The translations under genes and the position numbers were made by a program. The notes beneath the pieces were generated by a model. That model saw only the letters and a list, made by a program, of their open reading frames with translations, did not search any database and was not told where the DNA came from. This document shows, piece by piece, positions 52,872 through 60,984 of a DNA stretch of 64,000 nt. The DNA comes from G965197555 sp965197555. Lineage in GTDB: Bacteria; Chloroflexota; Dehalococcoidia; Lucifugimonadales; UBA3495. Position 1 is the stretch's first letter. Every line of letters starts with the position of its first letter. The stretch spans positions 1,054,001 to 1,118,000 of the forward strand of contig OZ240213.1 of the NCBI GenBank assembly GCA_965197555.1. Reading direction: 5' to 3'.

Positions 52872-54716
52872 TCAAAGGCTTACGCGGGCTCCCGCCAGCA
52901 TGTCCGAAAGACCTAGCTCGGCCAACTTGGAATCCGGTATTAGGCCGTCTTCGGTCCAGCCCCGGGCCTTGTAGTAGCCCTGGATCATATAGTCCAATTC
53001 TTCCTCAGTAAGCCCCACTCCCGCCACCACGCCGGATGGAAGCTTTTCGTCGAAAACCCGTCGGGGTAGCGTATCTTCAGATCGGGACCAGCCTTCCCGT
53101 ATATTGAAGAGTTTCTTCAGGTTGTTGATTCTCTCCCCGGCCAGTCTAAGCTCCCCCTCGGTCATTTCCCAGCCGGTAACCATGGTGTAGACCTGGGCAG
53201 ACTCCTCATAGAAATCGTGGAAGGCTTTGCGAAGAAACTTGCACCAGATAAGGGAGTCCAAGACAGACGAATAGTCCTCGCTCTCCGCGGCGATATGGCC
53301 TCTGTGTTCGTCCACTGTTAAGCGGTCAACGCGGTCGGAAAAGTCTGCTTCATAAGCGGAGGACCGGTTGTGGCAGGCGCCACGGGGGCTCACGGCGAGA
53401 CCCAGGGCCATTGTTTTCAGGCTGCGAGGCTCGTAGCCTGGCATTTCCAGCCCCTTAACCTGCATGGCCCAGTCCCCGGAGGACCCGCCGAGCCGTTCGG
53501 CGGCCCTGCGGGTGCCCTCGGCTAGCAGGTCTCCCAAGCCGTCACGTCGGCCTATCCGGTCCAACATAATCATGAGGGCTTCGTCGTTGCCGAATCGTAG
53601 GTCAACTCCTTCGGTATCGTCCTTAGTCAACAGGCCCTTTTCGAAGCATTCCATGGCCCAAGCCACGGTGGCCCCGGCACTGATTGTGTCCATCCCCCGC
53701 TCATCACAAATCTTGGCCGCTCGAATCAGCGTGTTGGGGTTGGACACGCCACAGAGGGGGCCGAGGGCGAACAGGCTCTCGTACTCCATGCGTCCCCGAG
53801 CCTCTTCCCCGCTGTCGGTGGTAACCAGAATCTTTTCGCAGCCAACGGTGCAATTGGCGCAGTGAGCGTTCTTGACCAGGTGCCCTTGATGCAGGTGTTC
53901 CCCGCTGACCTGGTCCGCTCCTTCAAAAGTGGATTGTTGAAAATTATGCGTGGGCAGAGTTCCCAAGCGGTTGAAGACCGAGACGTTGGCCATGGTGCCG
54001 AGGTTTCGGTATTTTTCGGTGGCAACGCCTAGGCTGCGGCGGCTCAAGTCCTTGCCATACCGCCGCGTGGCCTCCGGGTCCGCAACAAGCACCGGGGATT
54101 TTCCTCGTAGGGCCAGAGCTTTGAGGTTTTTCGAGCCCATCACCGCGCCGGGCCCACAGCGTCCAGCTTGTCGGCCTCCATCGTTGGCGATACTGGCGTA
54201 ACGGACCAATGCCTCACCCGCTGGGCCAATGCCCGCAACCCTCACTCGGGGATCGCCTAGTAGCTTTTTGACAGACTGCTCAGTATCGCTGGTACTGAGA
54301 CCCATCAAGTCTTCGGCGCTCATGAAATGAGGTATACCTTCGTCGATAAACAAGACAGTGGGTGACGAGGCCTGCCCCATGATGACAAGAGCGTCCCCGC
54401 AGGTCTTCTTGATCTCGGTGGCCAAGAAACTGGAGGACAGGGAGTCACCAATGAACCCGGTCAGAGGTGACTTGGTTAGAACAGCGAACTTGCTGGAAGT
54501 AGTGAGGTGGGAGCCAACCAGGGGGCTTCCTACGAAAATCAAAGGGTTGTCCGGGCCCAAGGGATCGGCGCCCACCGGGCAATACTGGTACAGCAGGTAG
54601 GTACCCAAGCCAATGCCGCCGATATAGTCCCGGAGTACCGATTCAGGGACCGGGTCCCAACGGCAAGACCCCTCCGTCAGGTCGACCACAAACACTTCGC
54701 CGCGGTAGCCGTACAT
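52872..54716 (-). CDS. aor: Aldehyde ferredoxin oxidoreductase (tungsten-dependent type)
   Basis: Oxidises aldehydes to carboxylates, or the reverse, with a tungsten-bispyranopterin and one [4Fe-4S] cluster. The 614-residue protein has the cluster ligands C286, C289, C293 (CANCTVGC) and C492 (LIWCKF), the exact AOR arrangement. The family GPAGE and GRCGPGAVMGSKNLKA motifs, and a DERGMDTISAGAT block, are present. AOR reactions normally use ferredoxin; with NuoE- and NuoF-like genes behind it, coupling to NAD is possible. It starts six bases after the moaD stop. Confidence 0.95.
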   Translation of the reverse strand: MYGYRGEVFVVDLTEGSCRWDPVPESVLRDYIGGIGLGTYLLYQYCPVGADPLGPDNPLIFVGSPLVGSHLTTSSKFAVLTKSPLTGFIGDSLSSSFLATEIKKTCGDALVIMGQASSPTVLFIDEGIPHFMSAEDLMGLSTSDTEQSVKKLLGDPRVRVAGIGPAGEALVRYASIANDGGRQAGRCGPGAVMGSKNLKALALRGKSPVLVADPEATRRYGKDLSRRSLGVATEKYRNLGTMANVSVFNRLGTLPTHNFQQSTFEGADQVSGEHLHQGHLVKNAHCANCTVGCEKILVTTDSGEEARGRMEYESLFALGPLCGVSNPNTLIRAAKICDERGMDTISAGATVAWAMECFEKGLLTKDDTEGVDLRFGNDEALMIMLDRIGRRDGLGDLLAEGTRRAAERLGGSSGDWAMQVKGLEMPGYEPRSLKTMALGLAVSPRGACHNRSSAYEADFSDRVDRLTVDEHRGHIAAESEDYSSVLDSLIWCKFLRKAFHDFYEESAQVYTMVTGWEMTEGELRLAGERINNLKKLFNIREGWSRSEDTLPRRVFDEKLPSGVVAGVGLTEEELDYMIQGYYKARGWTEDGLIPDSKLAELGLSDMLAGARVSL

Positions 54717-54722
54717 CGGGAC

Positions 54723-55004
54723 TCAGCCGCCGGCCTGGTTGGACATCAGCAGTAACGAATCGCCGGGTCCAAAGGTGAGATCGTCCCGGCTTAGAAAGCG
54801 GGTGCCGTTGAGGTTTAAGACGAACCCCTCTTGCAGACCGCTGAGATCATCTTGGATAGCATGGCCTACTAGCTCGGGACAGGCCTGCGCCAAAGCTGAT
54901 ACCAGTTCATCTAGCCGTACATGGCGTGGGGTTGTCAGCTCGATCACGCTCCGTTTGGTACGCAGCCTGGGCGTCCCAAACAGCTCTACTCGGATGGTAA
55001 CCAT
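54723..55004 (-). CDS. moaD: MoaD/ThiS-family ubiquitin-fold sulfur carrier
   Basis: A 93-residue beta-grasp protein ending in the required C-terminal Gly-Gly (NQAGG), whose thiocarboxylate supplies the dithiolene sulfurs of molybdopterin. The fold pattern (VTIRVELFGTPRLR, then NLNGTRFLSRDDLTFGPGDSLLLM) is clear. The frame extends to 55061 (TTG), and ATGs at 55025 and 55004 compete. The shortest is chosen because it begins at the first beta strand. Dedicated pairing with the adjacent aor gene is likely, since MoaD-like proteins often accompany AOR operons. Confidence 0.85.
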   Translation of the reverse strand: MVTIRVELFGTPRLRTKRSVIELTTPRHVRLDELVSALAQACPELVGHAIQDDLSGLQEGFVLNLNGTRFLSRDDLTFGPGDSLLLMSNQAGG

Positions 55005-55087
55005 GGTTCGGTTTACGGTGGCCATGGGTGTAGCTGAAACTGTTTCCTTGAATGCTGTCAATATGTCAAGTGCTGAGCGTGAGACCT

Positions 55088-55723
55088 TTATTCGCCCTTG
55101 TCGATCAGGTCTCGGGCTCTATTCAAGTCATCAGGGGTATTGATATTGAAGAAGCTAAGGAAATCCGGGTCCAGAGAAGCGACTTCCTCCTCTGGTATGT
55201 AGCGGACTCGCACCTGTTCAAAGAACCCTGAAATCTTCAGATCGCGGGACTGCAGCCGCTGCTCCATAGCCGGCAAACACGCCTTGGAATAAAGGGCGTG
55301 GGTAGGCTCGGGACGGCCCTCGACAATAGGAACGACCGCATCGACGTTCTCACGCAACTCCATCATGTGACGCAGCAAAGCGACATTCAGGAAGGGCATG
55401 TCACAAGCGACGGTAATTCCCCATGGTTGCTCCGCCTCGGTTAACCCCGAAAATATCCCACCCAAGGAACCGCAACCAGGGTAGCGGTCCACCGAGGTTG
55501 TTTGCTCATCGTCCAAGGGGAGGGCCTTGCGGCGGGCCTGGTCGGCTATCACCACTACCACTTCGTCCGTCACTTGGGCGATGCGGTCAATGACTCTCCG
55601 AATCAACGGTAGGCCCCCTATGGGCTCCACCGCTTTGTCCCGACCCAAGCGACGGCTTTGCCCTCCGGCGAGCACAATACCCGACACGCCAAATTGAGCG
55701 GAACCAGTGGTCATCCTGTTCAT
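55088..55723 (-). CDS. mobA: Molybdenum cofactor guanylyltransferase
   Basis: Attaches GMP to molybdopterin to form the guanine dinucleotide cofactor. The GVSGIVLAGGQSRRLGRDK nucleotide-binding motif, the SLGGIFSGL segment and the VACDMPF Mg site are present. The C-terminal FFNINTPDDLNRA is also typical. The open frame begins at 55795, but the first 24 residues are unlike the family; ATG at 55723 (or 55714) is chosen. It is the first gene of the aor/formate-dehydrogenase operon. The dinucleotide is needed by the formate-dehydrogenase-type subunit rather than by AOR. Confidence 0.92.
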   Translation of the reverse strand: MNRMTTGSAQFGVSGIVLAGGQSRRLGRDKAVEPIGGLPLIRRVIDRIAQVTDEVVVVIADQARRKALPLDDEQTTSVDRYPGCGSLGGIFSGLTEAEQPWGITVACDMPFLNVALLRHMMELRENVDAVVPIVEGRPEPTHALYSKACLPAMEQRLQSRDLKISGFFEQVRVRYIPEEEVASLDPDFLSFFNINTPDDLNRARDLIDKGE

Positions 55724-55864
55724 ATCCTGAGCAAGTGGCGACGTTACCCGGACACAAGTATAGCATAGACCAAATTTACCAGAGGGTTCGAACAAAGGTT
55801 TAACCTAAATTCGCTGTTGCTCCATTGTGGGACAGTCAGCAAGGCTACACCAATGGTCAACCGC

Positions 55865-57004
55865 TTACACCCCGGCGTACAAACGGTTCATATTGGCGTA
55901 GCGGTCCGGGTCCAGGTCCTTGCCTATTAGCGCTGTGTCATCCGCACTGTACCGGTGAGCCCGAAATACCGAGTTGGCTTGGCCGGAGATTGCGCTGCCA
56001 ACAACTCTCCCGCTGCTGGCGAAGTAAGGGTTGATGTACTCCCAAACAATCTGGTGGTCCGGGGTAATCTCGAAAATGCGTCCGGGTGCTCCTTCACAAA
56101 TCAACGTGTTCCCGTTGGGCAGCCTTTCCGCGCCGCTGATTTGGTAGCTGTAGAAGGAGATCGGCGGATCACCCCGGTACTCCCAGGCGATCTCGTTGGT
56201 GGCGGGCTCCACCTCGATGACTCTGGAATAGTTGGTGCTGGGCGCCCTACGATGCGATCCGTTGTCGAAGAGCAGAATATTGCCATTCTCCAAGATGGTC
56301 GGGTTGTGTTGATGGGAGATCTTCCCCGGACCCCATTTCCACCGAAACTCGCCGTTGGACCGGTCTACTATTCCTACGGTGCTTATGTGCCGGTAGCTTA
56401 CCAGGAGGTCGCCGTTGGGAGTGACGTTCAAGCTATTTCCGTGGGTCCACGACTGGCGCCCCTCCAAAGGACAGATGGCGTCCTCTTCAGGATTCAGGTG
56501 TTCCCACACGCGCCATTCGTTGACCACGGTGCCATCGGTCTCTATCTCGCAGACCACGTCACCGAACATTTCATCTGGATCATCATCAGCTCTGAATCCT
56601 CCATTGATCCGGCGCGTCACGTCAGCGGGAACGACTCCCCACAGCATCACCAAGGTATTGCCGTTAAGCAAGCGGACAAAATCGTGGTGCAACAACGAGT
56701 TGCGGTATCTCCAGACAACGTTGCTCTCCCAGTCCAACTCGATCAACGAAGCCGAGGACCCTCCAAGGGCGCTGGCTCCTACCGGCTCACCGGGCGCGTG
56801 AGTCAGTAGAAGCAAATGGCCGTTGGGCAACAGATAGCCGTAGTTAGCGCCTTCCGGGGAGTACCACCGGTGGCAGATGCGGCCTTCCATGTCAATCAAG
56901 TTGGCGTGGTAGCCTTGGAGGTTGGTAAATAAGGTATAACCTCGAGAAGCGTGCCGGGGTGCGTAATGGATCAAGCCACTAGGATGATGTATAGACCAAC
57001 CCAT
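55865..57004 (-). CDS. Arylsulfotransferase-like beta-propeller protein
   Basis: A 379-residue protein of the arylsulfotransferase (ASST)/PQQ-like propeller group. Blades repeat the pattern of a Trp-turn followed by NGN-L/I-L (LPNGHLLLL, LLNGNTLVML, LENGNILLFDNG and LPNGNTLICE). The family HGNSL and ISHQHNP histidine segments and a C-terminal RAHRY are visible. The frame begins upstream at 57118, inside the PAP2-like gene; ATG at 57004 removes that overlap. No signal peptide is present, unusual for the ASST group, whose best-known members are periplasmic. Transfer of a sulfuryl group is possible but unproven. Confidence 0.8.
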   Translation of the reverse strand: MGWSIHHPSGLIHYAPRHASRGYTLFTNLQGYHANLIDMEGRICHRWYSPEGANYGYLLPNGHLLLLTHAPGEPVGASALGGSSASLIELDWESNVVWRYRNSLLHHDFVRLLNGNTLVMLWGVVPADVTRRINGGFRADDDPDEMFGDVVCEIETDGTVVNEWRVWEHLNPEEDAICPLEGRQSWTHGNSLNVTPNGDLLVSYRHISTVGIVDRSNGEFRWKWGPGKISHQHNPTILENGNILLFDNGSHRRAPSTNYSRVIEVEPATNEIAWEYRGDPPISFYSYQISGAERLPNGNTLICEGAPGRIFEITPDHQIVWEYINPYFASSGRVVGSAISGQANSVFRAHRYSADDTALIGKDLDPDRYANMNRLYAGV

Positions 57005-57062
57005 GATGTCTCGGTCCCGTAATAAAGTCAGGATGGGCTCTGATTCCCTTGGCCACGTTCGT

Positions 57063-57653
57063 TTACGCCAAGTGTAAGTATCCAGCGCCGCGCAGCACCC
57101 AACTGGGCACTGGTTCAATGGCCCGCAATACCCCCCACACCACCACCGCGACAGCTACACCGATCAGGGCCCCGGCTAGTACATCGCTGGGGTAGAATAG
57201 CCCGTTGGCCACCCGGACGGCGCTCCATAGGGCCGCCAACAAGAACACGACCACGGAAGCGCGGCGGTTTCTAAGCCAAACCCCCGTGGCAAAAGCGAAA
57301 GCGATTGCGGAAGGGTTCGATGGAAAGGATGAGTCCGTAGGAGAATACAGCAAATTTGCTAGCTCGTGTTGCGCTATTGGTCTGTCTTTGAAAACATGTT
57401 GGTTGATGATCAAAACCGCAAGATTGGCGAACCCCAGGGCGATGGCCGCGCCCAGCACTCCCCGCTGGTTATCCCCTCGAGCCCGATAATCTTTGCCCTG
57501 GAACCAGAGTCCCAACACCCAAAAGCACATAAGCAAGGGTATGAAGTAGTCGCTTACCAGCAGATACAGGGCCTGGTCTAGAACCCCGTGCTGGCCGATA
57601 AGCCGGTTAAGCCAGAGCACCACGCCGCGGTCAAACTCCAAGAGCAGATCCAT
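57063..57653 (-). CDS. PAP2-like membrane phosphatase lacking both catalytic histidines
   Basis: A 196-residue protein with about five membrane helices and the PAP2 fold. The first motif survives in part (KDRP, residues 89-92). The second reads SFPSNPSA (110-116), where the expected PSGH/PSDH histidine is Pro. The third reads VRVANGLFYPSD (146-157), with Arg147 and Asp157 kept but the histidine replaced by Phe153. Ordinary lipid-phosphate hydrolysis is therefore doubtful, and a non-enzymatic lipid-binding role is possible. It is flanked by a membrane protein and the ASST-like gene, in line with plsY upstream. Confidence 0.8.
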   Translation of the reverse strand: MDLLLEFDRGVVLWLNRLIGQHGVLDQALYLLVSDYFIPLLMCFWVLGLWFQGKDYRARGDNQRGVLGAAIALGFANLAVLIINQHVFKDRPIAQHELANLLYSPTDSSFPSNPSAIAFAFATGVWLRNRRASVVVFLLAALWSAVRVANGLFYPSDVLAGALIGVAVAVVVWGVLRAIEPVPSWVLRGAGYLHLA

Positions 57654-57658
57654 AACGG

Positions 57659-58183
57659 TCAGCGAGCCTTTGCTCTATGAGACCAGCCCCTGCAATGGGC
57701 CACAGCCCGTTGGTATATGGGCATCTTGGGACTTCGCCCCTGGTTTCCTATGGACGATCGCGCCAGCCCGCGCAAACGCTGCGCCCACTCGGTGAGTTTC
57801 GGCCAAAGGGCGGTATAGTAGCTCGCCTCCCTTAGAGCTTCCAGGCCCGGAGGCGCATTTCCGCCTTGAAGCCTACCCCTTCTATGGCGCATCGACGTGA
57901 CAATCAGAGTGAGAAAAAGAGCGGTCCCGGAACCGGCGAAGAAGTAACCGAATTGCTGGTTGCCGTCCAATCCAAGAGTGCTGTCGGGCACGTTTCGAGC
58001 CTCGGAGAGGAAGAACCAGGCAAAGCCGACGACCACCATGGCTAACCCCAAGACATAGGAGGCGCCGCGGTGAGGAATAATCAGGAACCCTCGATACCTC
58101 GCCCGAGCAGCAGCTACTTGAAATACACCACTGGCGGCCAACAGGACGAGTAGGTAGTAGTCGAGGATGAATGAGTCGGTCAC
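57659..58183 (-). CDS. Small hypothetical membrane protein
   Basis: A 174-residue protein with three predicted membrane segments (about 10-26, 42-60 and 78-97). A basic C-terminal half follows, rich in Arg, Gly and Ser (RHRRGRLQGG and WSHRAKAR), which should lie in the cytoplasm. I recognise no family. GTG start with AAGG upstream. It is six bases upstream of the PAP2-like gene and 22 bases after plsY, so all three membrane genes are probably one transcript. Confidence 0.6.
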   Translation of the reverse strand: MTDSFILDYYLLVLLAASGVFQVAAARARYRGFLIIPHRGASYVLGLAMVVVGFAWFFLSEARNVPDSTLGLDGNQQFGYFFAGSGTALFLTLIVTSMRHRRGRLQGGNAPPGLEALREASYYTALWPKLTEWAQRLRGLARSSIGNQGRSPKMPIYQRAVAHCRGWSHRAKAR

Positions 58184-58204
58184 CGCGTCGCTACCTTTAC
58201 GCTT

Positions 58205-58807
58205 CTACTTTCTTACGGGGGCTACGGTGCCGGGGGGCGGAAATACTTTGGTGCTCAGCACATGGCTGAAGCCTACAAACAGAGGCAGGCCTACCGAGTA
58301 CCCTATAACAGGGTAGGAATAACCCCCTGGCCACGCCAGCACCGGTGTTGCTATGAGGAAGAATCCGATGGCATAGGTGGCCCGGTTGCTGAAGTGCAAC
58401 ACCACCAATCCGAGGGCGCCGAGAGGCAGCGTGATGACGGGTAGCATGGCGAACATTACGCCGATCGCTGTGGCGGCTCCTCTCCCACCGCGCCAGCCCA
58501 AGTAAACAGGCCAGTTATGCCCCGCCACGACTGCTACCCCGGCGATGATTTCCAGGTTGGTGGAGTCCACCACACCCCGGATCACTAGGATGGCCACCGC
58601 CCCCTTCAGAATGTCCATTGCACCGACGAATAGGCCAGCTTTGGGGCCGACATTCCGGTAAACGTTGGCCGCGCCCGGGTTCTGGTCTCCCAGCTGTCTG
58701 ATGTCCTGGCCCTTGAGGAGACGGGTCACCAAAATCGCCGTGGGTACCGACCCGATCAGATATGCGGCCACGATCATGCCGGCCCAGGTTAAACCTAACC
58801 ACGCCAA
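58205..58807 (-). CDS. plsY: Glycerol-3-phosphate acyltransferase PlsY
   Basis: Membrane acyltransferase using acyl-phosphate to make lysophosphatidate. The 200-residue protein has the family motifs GSVPTAILV (18-26), GDQNPGAANVYRNVGPKAG (the glycine-rich acceptor site) and GHNWPVYLGWRGGRGAAT, plus several membrane helices. TTG start with GAGG about nine bases upstream. A 359-base gap separates it from ilvE upstream. Confidence 0.94.
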   Translation of the reverse strand: MAWLGLTWAGMIVAAYLIGSVPTAILVTRLLKGQDIRQLGDQNPGAANVYRNVGPKAGLFVGAMDILKGAVAILVIRGVVDSTNLEIIAGVAVVAGHNWPVYLGWRGGRGAATAIGVMFAMLPVITLPLGALGLVVLHFSNRATYAIGFFLIATPVLAWPGGYSYPVIGYSVGLPLFVGFSHVLSTKVFPPPGTVAPVRK

Positions 58808-59166
58808 ATTAGGAGGCCTCGGTAGAAGGTCTTTGAGCCTGTAATGCCGTCTGCTGGGATTTTCACGGCTTGGCCGCCTAAACTAGCTGCATTCTCCAAC
58901 TGATATCTCCCACTCGACGGAGGAGGCTTCGGCGGGAGCTGGACCGAGCTAGGATGGGGGCGCTGAATAACCCACACTTAAGCTGATGAAGTGCTAGCCG
59001 GATTCTTCAAAACACTGAATAGATAAGATTGGCATCTGGCACTGACGGTCCCTCAGGGTAGCTCCGGCCGAGGTTACTTGGAATGAGCTAGTGCCCAGGA
59101 GCCCGCCCTGAAGATGGAGGAATAGGACCTGCCACGGGTGGTAAAACCCGGGCGGGTAAGCTCACT
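58808..59166. other. 359-base gap between plsY and ilvE
   Basis: No gene. Its right part holds the structured element at 59099-59163. The rest has no convincing promoter or known riboswitch pattern. Confidence 0.4.
59099..59163. other. Possible structured RNA/hairpin beyond ilvE
   Basis: cccgccc (59102-59108) pairs with gggcggg (59150-59156), and gag (59099-59101) can pair with ctc (59161-59163) around a small bulge, enclosing about 41 bases. An inner ccacgggtgg offers further pairing. On the minus strand it begins four bases after the ilvE stop. It may be a terminator-like structure without a U-tract, or a leader element of plsY. Confidence 0.3.
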
Positions 59167-60132
59167 TTAGGCGGGGACTAACCGGGGCGACGCTGCGGTG
59201 CACCATTGCATATATTTGGGGTTCCGCCCAACTACAATATCGAAGTACATTCTCTGGAGCTGACTGGAGATCGGGCCAGCGTCCCCATTCGCGATTTTAC
59301 GATTATCCAGCTCTATCACCGGGGTCAAATGGGCTGCGGTACCAGTCAAGAATATTTCATCGGCTAGGTAAAGCTCGCTCCGGTCAATGGTGCGTTCCAC
59401 AATCTCCAGACCAAGCTCCTGTTGGGCCAACTGCTTAATGGTGTCGCGGGTAATGCCGGGAAGGACGTTATCTTCAAGGGAGGGAGTGATCAAACGGCCA
59501 TCCGCCACCACAAAAATGTTTTCGCCGGAACCTTCACAGACGTGGCCGTCGTGGTTCAAGATTATTGCTTCGTCGAAACCTGCGAGGGTTGCTTCGGTCT
59601 TGGCCAGGATGCTGTTGACATATATACCGGACACTTTAATCCGGGCTGGAATCATGGGATCGTCGACCCGGCGCCAGGACGAGGTGCAACATCGCAGCTT
59701 ATCCGCGCCCAAATAGCTGCCGAAGGGCACGGTGATCAGTGTAAAGTCACTCGCTAGGTCCTGAAGCTTTAGGTTGGCTACCATCTCGGCGCTTTTGTAA
59801 GCCAGGGGCCGGATGTATATGTCCTGCTGGTGGCCGTTGCGCTCCACCAACTCCACTGTGATATCGCAAAGCTCATCCAACGAAAGAGGAATATCCAGCA
59901 TCAGCATGCGGCAACCACGCAGAAGCCGATCGTAATGCTCCCTAAGGCGGAAAATATAGACTGACCCCTTTTCCTGGTTCCAATTCCCCCGAATACCTTC
60001 GAAGACGCCCGTTCCGTAGTGCAAAGCATGGGTCATTACGCTGACCCGGGCCTCACTCAGGGGAACATAATCCCCACGAAAGTATGCGTATAGCTCTCCC
60101 TGGCCGTCAGTTGATGATTTTGGGGCGACCAC
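59167..60132 (-). CDS. ilvE: Branched-chain amino acid aminotransferase
   Basis: PLP fold-type IV aminotransferase for the last step of Ile, Leu and Val synthesis. The 321-residue protein has the HALHYGTGVFEGIRG motif, the PLP lysine K166 (ARIKVSGIYVNS), the EGSGENIF segment and the LPGITRDTI and FLTGTAAHLTPV blocks. The usual GNY after the lysine reads GIY, a minor change. GTG start with GAGG upstream. Divergent from comEA. Confidence 0.95.
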   Translation of the reverse strand: MVAPKSSTDGQGELYAYFRGDYVPLSEARVSVMTHALHYGTGVFEGIRGNWNQEKGSVYIFRLREHYDRLLRGCRMLMLDIPLSLDELCDITVELVERNGHQQDIYIRPLAYKSAEMVANLKLQDLASDFTLITVPFGSYLGADKLRCCTSSWRRVDDPMIPARIKVSGIYVNSILAKTEATLAGFDEAIILNHDGHVCEGSGENIFVVADGRLITPSLEDNVLPGITRDTIKQLAQQELGLEIVERTIDRSELYLADEIFLTGTAAHLTPVIELDNRKIANGDAGPISSQLQRMYFDIVVGRNPKYMQWCTAASPRLVPA

Positions 60133-60222
60133 TATGGACCCTCTTTCGCTTAGAATTGGGCTAAATTATAATCGGTCTCCGAGTCCGCACACAAGGGAAG
60201 GCGTGCCAAGGCGATTGGGCTG

Positions 60223-60852
60223 ATGTTCAGGTTACACTTTCAGACCATCATTACGGCCTTCTGCGCTGCCTTGGCTACCGCCCTTATCCTGGGTGCGGTG
60301 GTCCTGCTCGTCCGGCGGGACGACAACGCGCCGATTGAAATACTGCTGCCAACTCCCAAGGCAGCGACCTCCTCCACTCAGCAATCACTTCCCAAAGACA
60401 CGGAATTGAAAGTCTACCTTAGCGGTGCTGTCCGGTACCCTGGAGTCTACCCGTTTCTGCTGGGGGATCGGCTCAAGGACGCCGTCGAGGCAGCGGGCGG
60501 AGCCACGGACGATGCGGAGCTGCACAGGATAAATCTTTCTCTGAGAGTCCAGGACGAGGCCCATTATCATATCCCCAGCGCCGGAGAGACCCCTGTGATA
60601 TCCTCCCTGTCCCCGAGAGGTCAGTCCACTCCCCGGACTGAAGCTGGGTCTTTGATCGACTTGAACACAGCTTCAAGTGAGCTCTTGGACACCCTCCCGG
60701 GCATCGGAGAAGGCTTGGCGAAGGCCATCATCAGCTATCGTTCGCGGAACGGCCCGTTTCAGTCGGTGGCAGAGGTAGCCAATGTGCCCAGGATCGGACC
60801 AACGACGTTCGAAAAGATCCGGGACCTGGTGACGGTGGGTGACGGGCGATAG
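60223..60852 (+). CDS. comEA: ComEA, DNA-binding competence protein
   Basis: A 209-residue protein anchored by an N-terminal membrane helix (about 11-30). An SLBB-type domain (KVYLSGAVRYPGVYPFLLGDRL) and a C-terminal pair of helix-hairpin-helix motifs (DLNTASSELLDTLPGIGEGLAKAI and VPRIGPTTFEKI) follow. It captures double-stranded DNA outside the membrane for uptake. It is 132 bases upstream of comEC on the same strand, the expected competence pair. Confidence 0.95.
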   Translation: MFRLHFQTIITAFCAALATALILGAVVLLVRRDDNAPIEILLPTPKAATSSTQQSLPKDTELKVYLSGAVRYPGVYPFLLGDRLKDAVEAAGGATDDAELHRINLSLRVQDEAHYHIPSAGETPVISSLSPRGQSTPRTEAGSLIDLNTASSELLDTLPGIGEGLAKAIISYRSRNGPFQSVAEVANVPRIGPTTFEKIRDLVTVGDGR

Positions 60853-60984
60853 CACGGGCCCGGCGACTTCGATAAAGCTCTCCCACCAACCGCCTCGAAG
60901 GCAAGGTGAGTCCCCTTTAGGTCAAAGGGTACCATTGCTCTCTGACTTCCGCAGCCCAGCCGTTGACATTCCCAGGGTACCGCC

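Noticed and set aside
59120..59156. Sequence resembling a T-box (gggtgg near 59135)
   Set aside because: The conserved TGGNACCGCG core is absent and no aminoacyl-tRNA synthetase or amino-acid gene follows on that strand.
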